Positions 21,887 to 33,885 of a stretch of DNA of 64,000 nucleotides are shown here, piece by piece. This stretch comes from Gordionus sp. m RMFG-2023 (taxonomy: Eukaryota; Nematomorpha; Gordioida; Chordodea; Parachordodidae). The notes under the pieces were generated by a model. The model was not told where the DNA came from. It searched no databases and worked only from the letters and a program-made list of their open reading frames with translations. Where the stretch lies: positions 77,725,561 to 77,789,560 of the forward strand of contig NC_088775.1 of the NCBI RefSeq assembly GCF_954871325.1, written 5' to 3'. Numbering within the stretch: position 1 is the stretch's first letter; every line of letters begins with the position of its first letter. A program made the translations under genes and the position numbers.

Positions 21887-24369
21887 CAGAGTTGGGCAGG
21901 TCCTCCAGTAAAAGAATCTAGATACAGATACAGATTCTTAAAAAAAATGAATCTTAGATACAGATACTAGTATCTTTTTCAAAATATCAAAAAGATACAA
22001 GATAAAAGATACTTGTATCTTTTATTAAATTAGAGTATTTTAAATACAAGATACTTTTAAATTATCATTACCAATTAAATTAGAATAGTTTATAAAATAC
22101 AGTTTTTATTATTTATTTGTGAAGAACATAGCATACACATATAAGATAGAATATTTGCAATAATTAATAAAATATTTATTAATGAATTAATTATAATAAA
22201 CAGGGATTTTAATATTAGTTTTTGCCCATTAATAGCTTAAACAAGGAAGGGAGAGTAATATATTTAATGGGAGATGAAATTTGCAAATAAGAAAAAAAAT
22301 TAAATTAAATCTTTTATTAGAATTTGCAGGTTATTTTCTGTGTTGTTTTAAGTATAGTTTATATTCGGAGTATATGGCTAAATGGCGTCTCTAAAAAAAT
22401 ATACTAGTTTTATTTTATTCATTATCTTTAATAAGTATTTATCATTACTTGTTTGTGATATTTATGTATTTTATTTTCTAATATGACTTATTAATTCTTG
22501 CATTTGAATCTCTTTTCAAATTTTTTTTATATATTTCTTGCAAAATTATTAATTATATATAAAAAATATGAAAATAATGTATAACATTTTATTATAATTA
22601 TTAAATACATAACAATTTTCTTATGCATTTTAAATTGATTAAATTTGTAAATAAATGCTGTAATGTAATTTTACTTATATCATAAATAAATAAAAGTAAC
22701 TAATAAAGTTAAATTCTACTTTATTATAATTATTTTATTAAGAGCCTTTTAAAATTATCTAATGTTATATATCAAGTGTAGCTTGAATATTTCCTCTAAT
22801 AAGAACTTGCTAAAATAATTATATACAAAATATATTAGAGATGTGCCGATATTTTTTATCGGATCGGGCCGACTTCACCCTTAAAATATCGGTTATCGGC
22901 CAATATTATAAAATTTGATCCGATATAAAATGGCTTCTTTAACAAAAATAAATTGTTATAAAATTTTTAAAAAAAGTTATATCTAAGATCATTTATTTTT
23001 TTAAATAAAATCGAAATCCATTTTTTTATATATTTTTTTAATAATAATAAATAATTAATAAACATTCTGCCATATTGTTATTTTTTTGCGCATTCTGTTT
23101 ATTATAGTGTGCGAAATTTTCTTCAGAATCTGTTTTTAGTGAAGTTGGTGATATTGACAGTTACTATCGCCGCAAGCTGACCTCTGATAAATTGGAAATA
23201 TTGGTATTTCTAAAAAGAAATCTTCGATATTTTAATGTTAAATATTATTTTAAATATTTATTTCAAATTTCATAATATAATTGTTTATTACTTATTATAT
23301 ATATAGATTAATGTTATTACTTATTATATAAAAGTGAAATGTTATTACTTACTTATTATATAAAAGTGATTTAACAATAAAAATATTTTATATTTTTATA
23401 GAATTGCAATTGAATTGAATATAAACTATAACTGATCATTATAATATATTTAAATGACATAAGTTGTGGTATAGTTAAATTATAGACGTACTAATAAAAA
23501 GTATATTATAAATGAAAACCATTGGTATCTTTACAGAATATAAAATTAGATATGATATCGGATCGGTAATCGACCGATATCAATTTAATATCGGGAATAT
23601 GGGATCGGCCTCCAAAAAAGTGGTATCGATACATCTAAAAAATATATATCCAAAATGATTTTAATTTGATATTCAACCATCTTCTATAAAAAATTTTAAT
23701 AACAATTATCTAAGAGCGACTTAAGTAGAGGTATTATTATGTTAATAATTATAAAATAAATATACTTTAATATGTTTAATTAACAAAGTTTGTAGAGGAG
23801 TTTGTTGAACCTGTAATAACTTTTTTACTTGTGCAATTTTGACATTCAGCTTGTACCTTGTTCTTTTTCACATGAATTACTTTATAAAATTTTCCATCTA
23901 GAATTTTAAGATTCGGATTTGATTCAGGAGAACCTATCTCCATAATTTCATCTTCACTACTATGATTGTTAAACTTTCTACAAATTAAAAAATATTACAT
24001 ATAAAATATATCCTTATCTTATTTAGTTTTGGTGTTGTTATTTTTAATCTATCAATCTTTGTGACCTGTAAAACTTCCAACTAATTTTGGTTATAAATAT
24101 ATTTAAAATATAGCGGGAAAAAATAAAGAAAATAATACAAGATTTCACGAAGAAAATAAAGTACATTGTGTGATATGTAAATGTTTTAAACATGAATATT
24201 ATCTGTATCTTTTTAAAGAAAATGAAAATAATACAAGATTCTTTTCAAAATAAAAAATCTTAGATACAGATACTAGTATCTTCTTAAAAATGTCAATAAG
24301 ATACTGAGTACAAGATACAAAAGGATCTTGTATCTTAGATACAAGTATTCGCGGTACTGCCCAACTCTG
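21887..24369. mobile_element. composite hAT element B (GAGTTGGGCAG family)
   Basis: 2483 bp with inverted ends CAGAGTTGGGCAG and CTGCCCAACTCTG and an exact 8-bp duplication ATTAATAC (21879-21886, 24370-24377). Both subterminal zones are dense in GATACA/TGTATC and ACTAGTATC repeats. It has no transposase frame, so it is non-autonomous. A second hAT-type element sits inside at 22836-23637. It is nearly identical in layout to the element at 30167-32638, and inverted relative to the coding relative at 8819. Confidence 0.92.
22836..23637. mobile_element. TAGGGATG-family hAT element nested in element B
   Basis: About 800 bp running from TAGAGATGTGCCGATA to TATCGATACATCTA, with internal TATCGGATCGGGCC and GATCGGTAATCGACCG blocks near the two ends. 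Non-coding. The same element occupies the same site in element C (31163-31939), so it was already there before B and C separated. Confidence 0.88.
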
Positions 24370-24667
24370 ATTAATACCCCCACCTGAATCCAAAATTAGA
24401 CTATTGGGGCTACCATATTTTGTTACTAAAAGTGAATTATACGTTAGGCTTAATATTATTCATAGTGTATATTAATTTATTATAAATGATTTATATTATA
24501 AATTTCCCGGCCCGCGGCTCTCGAACGGGGTAGGCTTTGCAGATCTTTAATTGCTACCCGTAGTTTTTCAATATATTTTTAAATAGTATTAAAAAAATAT
24601 CTAACGAAATTAGTTTTTTGAAAATGTATTGACAACTATGTGTTTTATTCAGAATATCATTAGAAAT
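24370..24667. other. short spacer, nothing recognised
   Basis: About 300 bp between two elements. It contains a GC-richer patch near 24509 (CCCGGCCCGCGG) that may be a remnant of a GC-rich MITE. Confidence 0.4.
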
Positions 24668-25385
24668 TAGGGGTGTATCGATACCACTTTTTGGAGGCCG
24701 ATTCGATCCGATATTCCAGATATTAAATTGATATCGGCTGATAACCGATCCTACATCATATCTAATTTTGTATTCTGTAAAGATACCGGTTTTAATTTTT
24801 AATATATTTTTTATTAGTACAACATCTATAATTTTACTATATCATAACATATGTCATTTAAATATATTATAATGATCTGTTATAGTTTATATTCAATTCA
24901 ATTGCTATTATTTATATAATAAGTAATAACATTAGTCTATTTACATGATAAGTAATAAACAAATATATTATGAAATTTGAAATTAATATTTAAAATTAAT
25001 ATATCGAAGATTTCTTTTTAGAAATACCAAAATTTCCAATTTATCAGAGATCGGTCTGCGGTGATGGGGACTGTTAATATCACTAGCATCACTAAAAACA
25101 GATTCTGAATGGAATAATGAACACTTTTTTAGAATGCGAAAAGAAAAAAACTATATTGCAGAATGTTTATTAACTAATTATTACTATTAAAAAAATTAAA
25201 CATAAAAATATATTTCGATTTTATTTATAAAAATAAATGGTTTTTTAGATATAATTTTTTTTTAAATTTTGTTAAAAGCGCCATTTTATATCGGATCGGA
25301 AATTTTATAATATTTGCCTATAACCGATATTTTAAAATCGGCGAAATATCAGCTCGATCCGATATAAAATATCTGTACATCCCTA
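24668..25385. mobile_element. TAGGGATGTACCGATA-family hAT element (inverted copy)
   Basis: 718 bp from TAGGGGTGTATCGATACC to ATCTGTACATCCCTA with an exact 8-bp duplication TTAGAAAT (24660-24667, 25386-25393). Non-coding, with GATCCGATAT blocks near both ends. Same family as 10705, 18147, 22836 and 31163, and in the opposite orientation to the last two. Confidence 0.9.
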
Positions 25386-25393
25386 TTAGAAAT

Positions 25394-26449
25394 CAAATTC
25401 AGATTCTGAATGCATTTATATATTTAATTAAAATATTTTTCTTATACCTTTGATAATCCAAAATTGCTAGTTTATTTATTAAAAAATTAAAATTAAATTT
25501 TTTCCTTCCCGCAAATCTTTGATTTTTATAATATATATTTTTTATTTTTAAATTTAGGTATACGAGCATATTTCTAATACTCAGTCACAAGATAAGATAA
25601 CTAACACTCAGCTCAAAAGTCAAGATAAATCTCGCATACGTTATAAATTTTTTGATAGATAATATATTCGTCATATAATTCATTCTCTACATATAAGAGT
25701 ATTGTATTTATATTAATAAATCATTTTTTGAATTATTTATTTATTTATCACAAATTAGATTTTAAATTTTATTTATAATCAGCCTTTTGCTATAAATTTT
25801 ACCCACCACTTTATTTATATTTCCTGATATAGGGGTCTAAAGTCAAAAAAAAATTTCAAAAAAAAAATAAAATATTCTCGCATTTATGTATTTTGCGTCC
25901 AAACTCGATTTCGTAAATTTCAATAATAAATAAATTTTTTTAAAAATAAAATTTTATTTTGGACGCACCCCATAGTCTATATAAATAGCATTTATACAAT
26001 AACGATGCCAAATCTGAACATCTAAATATGCATGCATTCATTTAAACAAAATTCGCGGTTTTTGAGTTTTTTTAATATGTACCGGATTCTTTTCTTATTT
26101 GTATCCGGTTGAATCTTATATCTAATCAGTTATTTAAAGAAAATACATTAACATATTTTGGATCGGTCTCCAAAATAGGATATTTATACAGATCTGCTTC
26201 GGGCCTAATTTTTCAACCCCCGACACGAAATAAAAATAAAGATTATTATTCTGCCCCGCCCGAATTTATTTAATTTAGAAAAATTTTAATTTTTATTATT
26301 TTAAACAAATATTCTACCATTAAAAAGTATTAGCGCCTTGTTTAAATGGTTCAATTTCTTTCAGCACTTGTAGTTCTCCACGTATTTCTGTTATTCGCTA
26401 TGTCTTCATTAAACGCAGATGATAAGTAAAATTTTTGAAAAGGTATATT
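25394..26449. other. intergenic, small MITE-like patch, one signal-like frame
   Basis: About 25831-25978 is bounded by AGGGGTCTAAAG and GACGCACCCCATAG and may be a MITE. 26205-26280 is a GC-richer patch. At 26346 a short ATG frame (MVQFLSALVVLHVFLLFAM) is followed by a possible splice donor and looks like a signal peptide, but the sequence after it reads as a hAT transposase, so I do not call a gene. Confidence 0.4.
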
Positions 26450-26860
26450 TGACTTGATTCTATATTAAGGATCAAAATTTAAGCAAATCTCAGAGTTTTA
26501 CTATGATGATTTATCAGGATTATATGATAAGTTATTCTGATATCGAATTTTGGTATAAAAATCTTGACAGAATAGAGTATTCTTTGAGATCAAAAAATGC
26601 TTTGCAGGCCTTTTCCATATGTAATTGCACTTTAGATTCCCTGTCTAATATCAAAACATTGTTTTTTTATTTTGGCTACCTTATCGATTACTATCTTCTG
26701 CACTAATGAAAGGTCGTGTTCATCTTTGAAAAGGTTAAAAATCTATTTAAGAAATATCATCGTGAAAACCGATTAAATGAATTAGCCCTATTAAATATTT
26801 ATAAAGAGATTATTCTAGATAAAAATTTGATTCTAGATCATTAGCCAAATATAAGAGAAA
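26450..26860 (+). pseudogene. C-terminal part of a hAT transposase
   Basis: Plus-strand pieces read ISEFYYDDLSGLYDK, then SDIEFWYKNL, SLSNIKTLFF, then TNERSCSSLKRLKIYLRN and ENRLNELALLNIYKEI. This is the hATC dimerisation region of the P-element-repressor-like / ZMYM hAT type (typically ERSFSTLRRLKTYLRSTM). Frame changes separate the pieces. No ends were found; the separate element at 26921 starts 60 bp on. Confidence 0.75.
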
Positions 26861-26920
26861 AATAGATCTCTCTTTATAAATTAAAATAATAAATTGCAAT
26901 ATAATTATAATATGTTCTTA

Positions 26921-27991
26921 CATAGGCGTAGCCAGGATTTTCCAAAGGGGGGGGGGAATTAAAAAATTACTGATTTTGGGCAAAGATTTTTACAATATAG
27001 GAGGTTAATTTTAATAAAATAAATACAAATATGAAATTTATTTTTATTAGTTTATATAATAATAAATTACTTGTATATACATTAATATAAAAGCATGGCA
27101 ATAATTTATTCCAAATAAGTATAAGAAATTTTTTTATAAAAAGTAAGTAGACATATAGTTGATATTCCTATTATATAGAATTAGTTACAAAATACTAGGT
27201 AAAATTTCACTTTTACAGACATATTTGACATTTTAACAAATTTTACTAATTAATGCTCTTGATAATAAATATAGCAACAATTTGCATTCAATTATTTAAC
27301 GCCAACTATTTATTTTAAATAAAAAATGATATTAAAAATTAATCTTCATATTATTCATCCCACAATGTCTTTAAAAGATATTTTCTGATGTCCTTATCAA
27401 TATTTTAAAGTTTTCTGTAAAATATATAATTTGCTAAATTAGTAAAAATTACTTGATTGTCATATACTGTAAATCTACGACATATAATGTTCCACTGTTT
27501 GTATTGTGCTTTAATTTTTTCATTTAATTTATGATTTAATTTTATCAATAGTTTTATAATTATATTTTACTTTTATTAAGATTAATAAATTAAAATTACT
27601 CACTTTATAAAAAATTATATTTGATATATTATATTATTTAGTAATTTTATGGATCTATTATTAATAATTATAATACATTGCCCTTTTGTCTTAAGACTTA
27701 TCTTTGGCTTATATTCCATTTCTTAAAAAACAATTTCGGTCCACTTTTTTTATATATAAATGTTTTTTCCAAAAATGTATAAATTATGATGAATAATTTT
27801 TTAAAAAATATCAACTTTTACATTCTTTCTTTCAAATTATTGTTTAAGATATATACATACATTTTTGAAGGTCAGGGAGTAGGAGGAGGACTAAGGAGAA
27901 TGTTTTTTATTAGCTTAAAATGATATTCACAAAAAGCGATAAATTTTTAAGGGGGGGGGGATTTCCCCTTGCGCCCCTGGCTACGCCTATG
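26921..27991. mobile_element. hAT-like element with CATAGGCGTAGCCAGG ends
   Basis: 1071 bp with 16-bp perfect inverted ends CATAGGCGTAGCCAGG / CCTGGCTACGCCTATG and an exact 8-bp duplication TGTTCTTA (26913-26920, 27992-27999). 10-G runs lie just inside both ends (26947 and 27951). No open frame of note, so non-autonomous. Interior sequence recurs, decayed, at about 41230-41530, and half-ends of the same type occur near 29400-29440. Confidence 0.9.
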
Positions 27992-28134
27992 TGTTCTTAG
28001 TCATAAAATTTTTATAAACAAAACTTAATTATAATAAATTTTTAGACATGCATAATAATTATTTATATTTTAATAAAATATTGCATTTGCAAAAAGAGTT
28101 ATTTATATTTTAATAATATAAATATTTTTATTAA

Positions 28135-28600
28135 TTATAATTGGAGGCACGCTCTCCACTGTAAATTTATATCAAAAATCAGCCGACATGATAAAATATA
28201 TACAATAATAGCTTCTTTAAGCCAATTTCCCCTGTATTTTACAACCGACATCTTTTTTAGATAAAAAACGCCCTGACGGCGAAACAATCGTACCATGGGA
28301 AAGCCTTTAATGTGGGATTTTACCTGCATTGATCCCATGGCCCCATCTAATAATTCGCATGATCCGAGCCGAATCTCTAAAAAATACACCTAATATGTGA
28401 CAACCACTTTGTTTCCATAGCTGCTATATCAACCTGCTCTTTTGGACAAGCGGCATTAGATCTCTTCAAAATAATATCCAAATCAATAAAAAAATCATAC
28501 CTTTCTCCATTTTATAAACTCAAGCAGAAAATCATCGTATCTATATTTAGATCTAATTATCAAATATTTAAACATCATGTCTTGATCTCGCCATTTGATA
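28135..28600 (-). other. possible eroded exons, weak thioredoxin-fold look
   Basis: The minus strand has an 84-codon open frame (28389-28135) of normal base composition. It contains VKSHIKGFPMVRLFRRQ, then VVKYRGNWLKEAI. This order (hydrophobic, G-F/Y-P, LF, then VxYxGxR and a helix) recalls the C-terminal half of a protein-disulfide-isomerase thioredoxin domain. Upstream minus-strand stretches near 28440 (CPKEQVDIAAMETKW) and 28510-28600 (YRYDDFLLEFIKWRK) are also open and bounded by splice-like sites. No CxxC motif is seen. It could be exons of an unfinished gene, a pseudogene or transposon sequence. Confidence 0.3.
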
Positions 28601-30166
28601 TTTTTTTTAAAAATGTTTTTTCTTTTTATAAAAATATACATTTGTATCAATCTTTTTTTTTAACTTATATTTATATATGGCATATTTTATTATATTCTCT
28701 ATATTATAATGTTAATTTTTAAATAATAATATTTTATCATATTTGTATTGAATTTTCTTCTTTTTTTTAAAAAAAAAAAATTATAATTGTTAAATATATT
28801 TTTTTATGAATTACTTATATTCTATTGTTATTATATTTTTTTTATAAAATTATTTACAATAAATTTATCTGTATAAATTTATACATTTTGAAATATATTT
28901 TGTATATTATTATTAAAATAAATATATAGTTAAATAAAGCGATGTTTTTTATACTAAATTTTAATAATAAATAAAATCTATAATAAAATTCTGTAAAAAT
29001 TTGTCATATGAAAAATTTAATTAAAATAATTACTTATAAAATAAAATAAGATGGGTGATCATAAAAAATGGGAGTTTTTTGGGGGGGGGGGATCTGGTTT
29101 CTTTCTACACCAAATGGACTGAATTAATTTGCAATTGAACACTAAATATAGATAAAATTTTCAGAATAATTTAATTCGCCTATTAATCATAAATTTGGCC
29201 AAAATTTTGTTATAAATATATTTTTGCTGGCTACTTAAGTGCTTAGACATTAATAAAGCAGAAAATATTGGTAAATTTTAAAATTAGTATTTTCAATTGT
29301 TTAGCCAACTTCAACAAATATGATATAAAGATAACTACTGAACGGCCGGTAGAAAAAAAGTTTGGGGGCGACGCCATACCTAGAATTTTTGACCCCCCTC
29401 TCCCCCCACCTCTTCTATGGATAAATCCTGGCTACGCCACTGCTCTTTATTGAAATAATTATGAAAAGAAATAAATTACTATTTTTGTGAAGGAAATTTA
29501 TATATTTTAAAAATGCAAACAAACATTAAAAATTGGCATGTTTTTTTCTTTTATTTAAAAAAAAAGCAATTTTAAATTTGCTTTGCTAATATATAATTTT
29601 AAACGTAGTAAAAAGAATGTTAATTTTTTATATAGTAAAAATAGTATTCATTTGTAATTATATAAAAATTGTAATAATTTTTAATATAGTATAAGAATTC
29701 GTTATTTTATTTAAGACTTTCCTTGCTCTAAGGGCGCTTTATCATTGACAGAACAATATCTCCGACATCTACTTATTGTTTATATCAAACGATCTTGCAC
29801 AATACCCTTATGTGGTAGAAGTATTTATAGGTTAGGGACTGACATTTTCTTGAAAACTTAATTAAACGTGGTATTTGACATCGGTAAAGTCCAATAGAGA
29901 TTTTGGCTAAAAAATTAGGATCGTACCTAGGAATTTTCTTAAAGGGGGTGCATACATATAAACGCTTGGGGGCTTCGTCCCCAGACCCTCCTTTAACGGG
30001 CCTATGACCCTTTGGCCCAACCTTTGCCCGGGTCTATCTTAAAAATCATATTTGTTTTTCTTATAATATAAAAGTCCTAGAATTATTAATCAATCTTCGA
30101 TAATATATAATAAATATATTTTTAAAATGCATCAATAATATGTTATAAAATTTAGTAGATTATTCT
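28601..30166. other. AT-rich intergenic with broken element ends
   Basis: Very AT-rich to 29060. An 11-G run at 29081 and CCCCCCTCTCCCCCCACC followed by CCTGGCTACGCCAC at about 29390-29440 look like the two ends of a decayed hAT-like element. 29710-29905 is less AT-rich with short open frames I cannot assign. From 29925, CGTACCTAGG with a G-run and CCCCAGACCCTCC starts another element whose other end may be near 32790-32830 (CCCCCTCCGTAGCTACGG), with hAT element C inserted inside it. Confidence 0.45.
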
Positions 30167-32638
30167 CAGAGTTGGGCAGGTCCTTCAGAAAAAGAATCTA
30201 GATACAGATTCTTAATAAAAAAATGAATCTTAGATACAGATACTAGTATCTTTTTCAAAATATCAAAAAGATACAAGATAAAAGATACTTGTATCTTTTA
30301 CTAAATTAGAGTATTTTAAATACAAGATACTTTTAAATTATCATTACCAATTAAATTAGAATAGTTTATAAAATACAGTTTTTCTTATTTATTTGTGAAG
30401 AACATAGCATACACATATAAGAATGAATATTTGCAATAATTCATAAAATATTTATTAATGAATTAATTATAATAAACAGGGATTTTAATATATGTTTTTG
30501 CCTATTAATAGCTTAAACAGGGAAGGGAGAGTAATATATTTAATAGGAGTTAAAAATTTGCAAATAAGAAAAAAAAATTAAATCAAATGTTTTATTAGAA
30601 TTTGCTGGTTATTTTCTGTGTTGTTTTAAATATAGCATATATTCGGAATATATGGCTAAATGGCGTTTCTAAAAAAATATACTAGTTTTATTTTATTCAT
30701 TATCTTTAATAAGTATTTATCATTACTTGTTTGTGATATTAATGTATTTTTTAAATTAGTTTATTTTCTAATATGACTTACTAATTCTTGCGTTTATAAT
30801 ATCATATATATAATAAAAATCATTTAAATCTCTTTTCAAATTTTTTTTATATATTTCTTGCAAAATTATTAATTATATATAAAAAATATGAAAATAATGT
30901 ATAACATTATATTATAATTATTTAATACATAACAATTTTCTTTAATGCATTTTAAATTGATTAAATTTTGTAAATAAATGCTGTAATGTAATTTTACTTA
31001 TATCATAAATAAATAAAAGTAACTAATAAAGTTAAATTCTACTTTATTATAATATTTTATTTTATTAAGAGCCTTTTAAAATTATCTGATGTTATATATC
31101 AAGTGTAGCTTAAATATTTTCTCTAATAAGAACTTGCTAAAATAATTATATATAAAATATATTAGGGATGTTCCGATATTTTTTATCGGATCGGGCCGAC
31201 TTCACCCTTTAAAATATCGGTTATCGGCCAATATTATAAAATTTGATCCGATATAAAATGGCTTCTTTAACAAAAATAAAATGTTATAAAATTTTTAAAA
31301 AAGATTATATCTAAGATCATTTATCTTTATAAATATAAAATCGAAATTCACTTTTATGTATATTTTTTTAATAATAATAAATAATTAATAAACATTCTGC
31401 CATATTGTTATTTTTTTGCCCATTCTGTTTATTATAATGTGCGAAATTTTCTTCAGAATCTGTTTTTGGTGAAGTTGGTGATATTGACAGATACTGCCGC
31501 AAGCTGACCTCTTATAAATTGGAAATATTGGTATTTCTAAAAAGAAATCTTTGATATATTAATATTAAATATTATTTTAAATATTTATTTCAAATTTCAT
31601 AATATAATTGTTTATTACTTATTATATATATAGATTAATGTTATTACTTATTATATAAAAGAAAAGTGATTTAACAATAAAAATATTTTATATTTTTATA
31701 GAATTGCAATTGAATTGAATATAAACTATAACTGATCATTATAATATATTTAAATGAGATAAGTTATGGTATAGTTAAATTATAGACGTACTAATAAAAA
31801 GTATATTATAAATGAAAACCATTGGTATCTTTACAGAATATAAAATTAGATATGATATCGGATCGGTAATCGACCGATATCAATTTAATATCGGGAATAT
31901 GGGATCGGCCTCCAAAAAAGTGGTATCGATACATCCCTAAAAAATATATATCCAAAATGATTTTAATTTGATATTCAACCATCTTCTATAAAAATTTTTA
32001 ATAACAATTATCTAAGAGCGACTTAAGTAGAGGTATTATTATGTTAATAATTATAAAATAAAAAATGTATAATATACTTTAATATGTTTAATTAACAAAG
32101 TTTGTAGAGGAGTTTGTTGAATCTTTAATAACTTTTTTACTTGTGCAATTTTGACATTTAGCTTATACCTTGTTCTTTTTCAATCTAGAATTTTAAGATT
32201 CGGATTTGATTCAGGAGAACCTATCTCCATAATTTCATCTTCACTACTATGATTGTTAAACATTCTACAAATTAAATCCTTATTTGGTGTTGTTATTTTT
32301 AATCTATCAATCTTTGTTACCTGTAAAACTTCCAACTAATTTTGGTTATCAATATATTTAAAATATAGCGGGAAAAAATAAAGAAAATAATACAAGATTT
32401 CACGAAGAAAATAAAGTTACATTGTGTGATATGTAAATGTTTTAAACATGAATATTAAAAAGAATCTGTATCTGTATCTTTTTAAAGAAAATGAAAAAGA
32501 TACAAGATTCTTTTCAAAATAAAGGATCTTAGATACAGATACTAGTATCTTCTTAAAAATGTCAATAAGATACTGAGTACAAGATACAAAAGGATCTTGT
32601 ATCTTAGATACAAGTATTCGCGGTACTGCCCAACTCTA
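30167..32638. mobile_element. composite hAT element C (GAGTTGGGCAG family)
   Basis: About 2470 bp, the same layout as element B: CAGAGTTGGGCAG at the left, CTGCCCAACTCT at the right, GATACA-type subterminal repeats, and the same nested element at the same site. Flanks differ from those of B. The flanking octamers ATTATTCT and ATTATAAT agree at 6 of 8, consistent with an aged target duplication, so C arose by its own transposition. Non-coding. Confidence 0.9.
31163..31939. mobile_element. TAGGGATG-family hAT element nested in element C
   Basis: About 777 bp, TAGGGATGTTCCGATA to TATCGATACATCCCTA, the cleanest ends of this family here. Slightly shorter than its twin in element B owing to small deletions, for example near 31490 and 31655. 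Confidence 0.9.
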
Positions 32639-33214
32639 ATTATAATAATACTATCCAGAAAAATTTCAATAGTAATATAAAATCATTCCACAAACATCAA
32701 AGCCAGAAAAATATAAATATTCATGGTATTTATTTGATATAAAGTCACTTTTGTGTCTTTTGAACGTATAATCTGATAAAAAAATTTTGCTTTGGGAGGG
32801 GTCCAAACCCGAAAACCCCCTCCGTAGCTACGGTTAAGTTAGTCTAAAATTTATTATAATATAATTTACTTTTGTAAAATTTGTAAAAGGATAAACATAA
32901 TTTTATTGTTCATAATATTTTATTTATTGGTATTAACTTGTATTTTACATAAGAATTTATTATAAAATATAATTGATAATGAGAATAATTGGTTTATTAG
33001 AGCAACTTATATAAAAATATATATATGATTTCAAAATAATAAATGATATAAAACCCCAAATTTATATATCTTATTTTAATAAAATCTTGCCTTCCATATT
33101 ATTTAATCCTATTAATTAGTCAAATATATGGACATTCTATCAAATTTGGGTGTTTACATAATTAAGGACAGATTGTCACTTTTTTGGTTTTATAAAATTC
33201 TTAAAAATTAAAAA
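32639..33214. other. upstream region of the PCNP-like gene
   Basis: AT-rich. The GC-rich patch AGGGGTCCAAACCCG...CCCCCTCCGTAGCTACGG at 32795-32833 looks like a transposon end. The last 380 bp before the start codon contain no recognised feature beyond AT-rich sequence. No TATA or initiator call is justified. Confidence 0.4.
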
Positions 33215-33885
33215 ATGTCTACTGATAATAAAAAATTATCAGCTATTGATAAACCAAAGGGTAAACTCTTTTTCAAAAATATATTTTTCATGCATATTCA
33301 AACTATAATATTTAATATATCCCAATATTATCCATATGAGTTTATTTATGTTTATCAGTTTTTATTAGGTGATGATACCGAAGATAATAGAGTCGAAAAG
33401 AATAATCTTTTAAACAATATAAAGCGGAAAAATGAAGACAAAACCAAAGAGATTATACTTAAAAAATCTAAGCCTGTTATCAAGTTTAAGAAAAAGTCTC
33501 TTATTACATTGAAAATAAAAAAGCCTGAAGTCAGAATTTTTATGTAAACATAACTTAATATTTTATAGGAAACAGTGTTAGAGAAGTCTGATCCAGCAGT
33601 CGCAACTATTTTTAATCCTGATAATGTATTTAAATAAATAAATATTTTTAATAATGTTCCAAAAGAGTGAAGAGGATGAAGATATGCCTTTTGAAGCTAA
33701 AATGAGGATGAGGAATATTGGAAAGTAAATAAAATGAGATTTATTAATGTATGTTGTTAATTAGGGATACACCTACATCATCAGGTCCTAATTCATTTAA
33801 CAAAGGAAAAGATGGTTTTGTAGATTATGAGAGATTATGGGAGAAAAAATTTAAAGATGAGATTGAAAAAATTGGTGATAATTAA
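33215..33885 (+). CDS. PCNP: PCNP-like nuclear protein, 5 exons
   Basis: Related to vertebrate PEST proteolytic signal-containing nuclear protein, a small nuclear protein whose exact role is unsettled. Exons 33215-33260, 33369-33529, 33569-33625, 33666-33724 and 33765-33885 join in frame to 147 residues (human about 178). The C-terminus is diagnostic: PFEAKMRMRNIGKDTPTS followed by GPNSFNKGKDGF and a LWEKKF block match the human order almost residue for residue. The N-terminal half is Lys/Glu/Asp-rich and disordered, with KSKPVIKFKKKSLITLKI as a basic nuclear-localisation-like segment. All introns are tiny (108, 39, 40, 40 nt), GT..AG and AT-rich. Intron 1 is a multiple of three without a stop, so a retained form would stay open. 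ATG context AAAAATGTC. Confidence 0.92.

Noticed and set aside
26346-26430. Short signal-peptide-like exon
   Set aside because: The sequence just downstream reads as a hAT transposase; no secreted-protein exon could be found.
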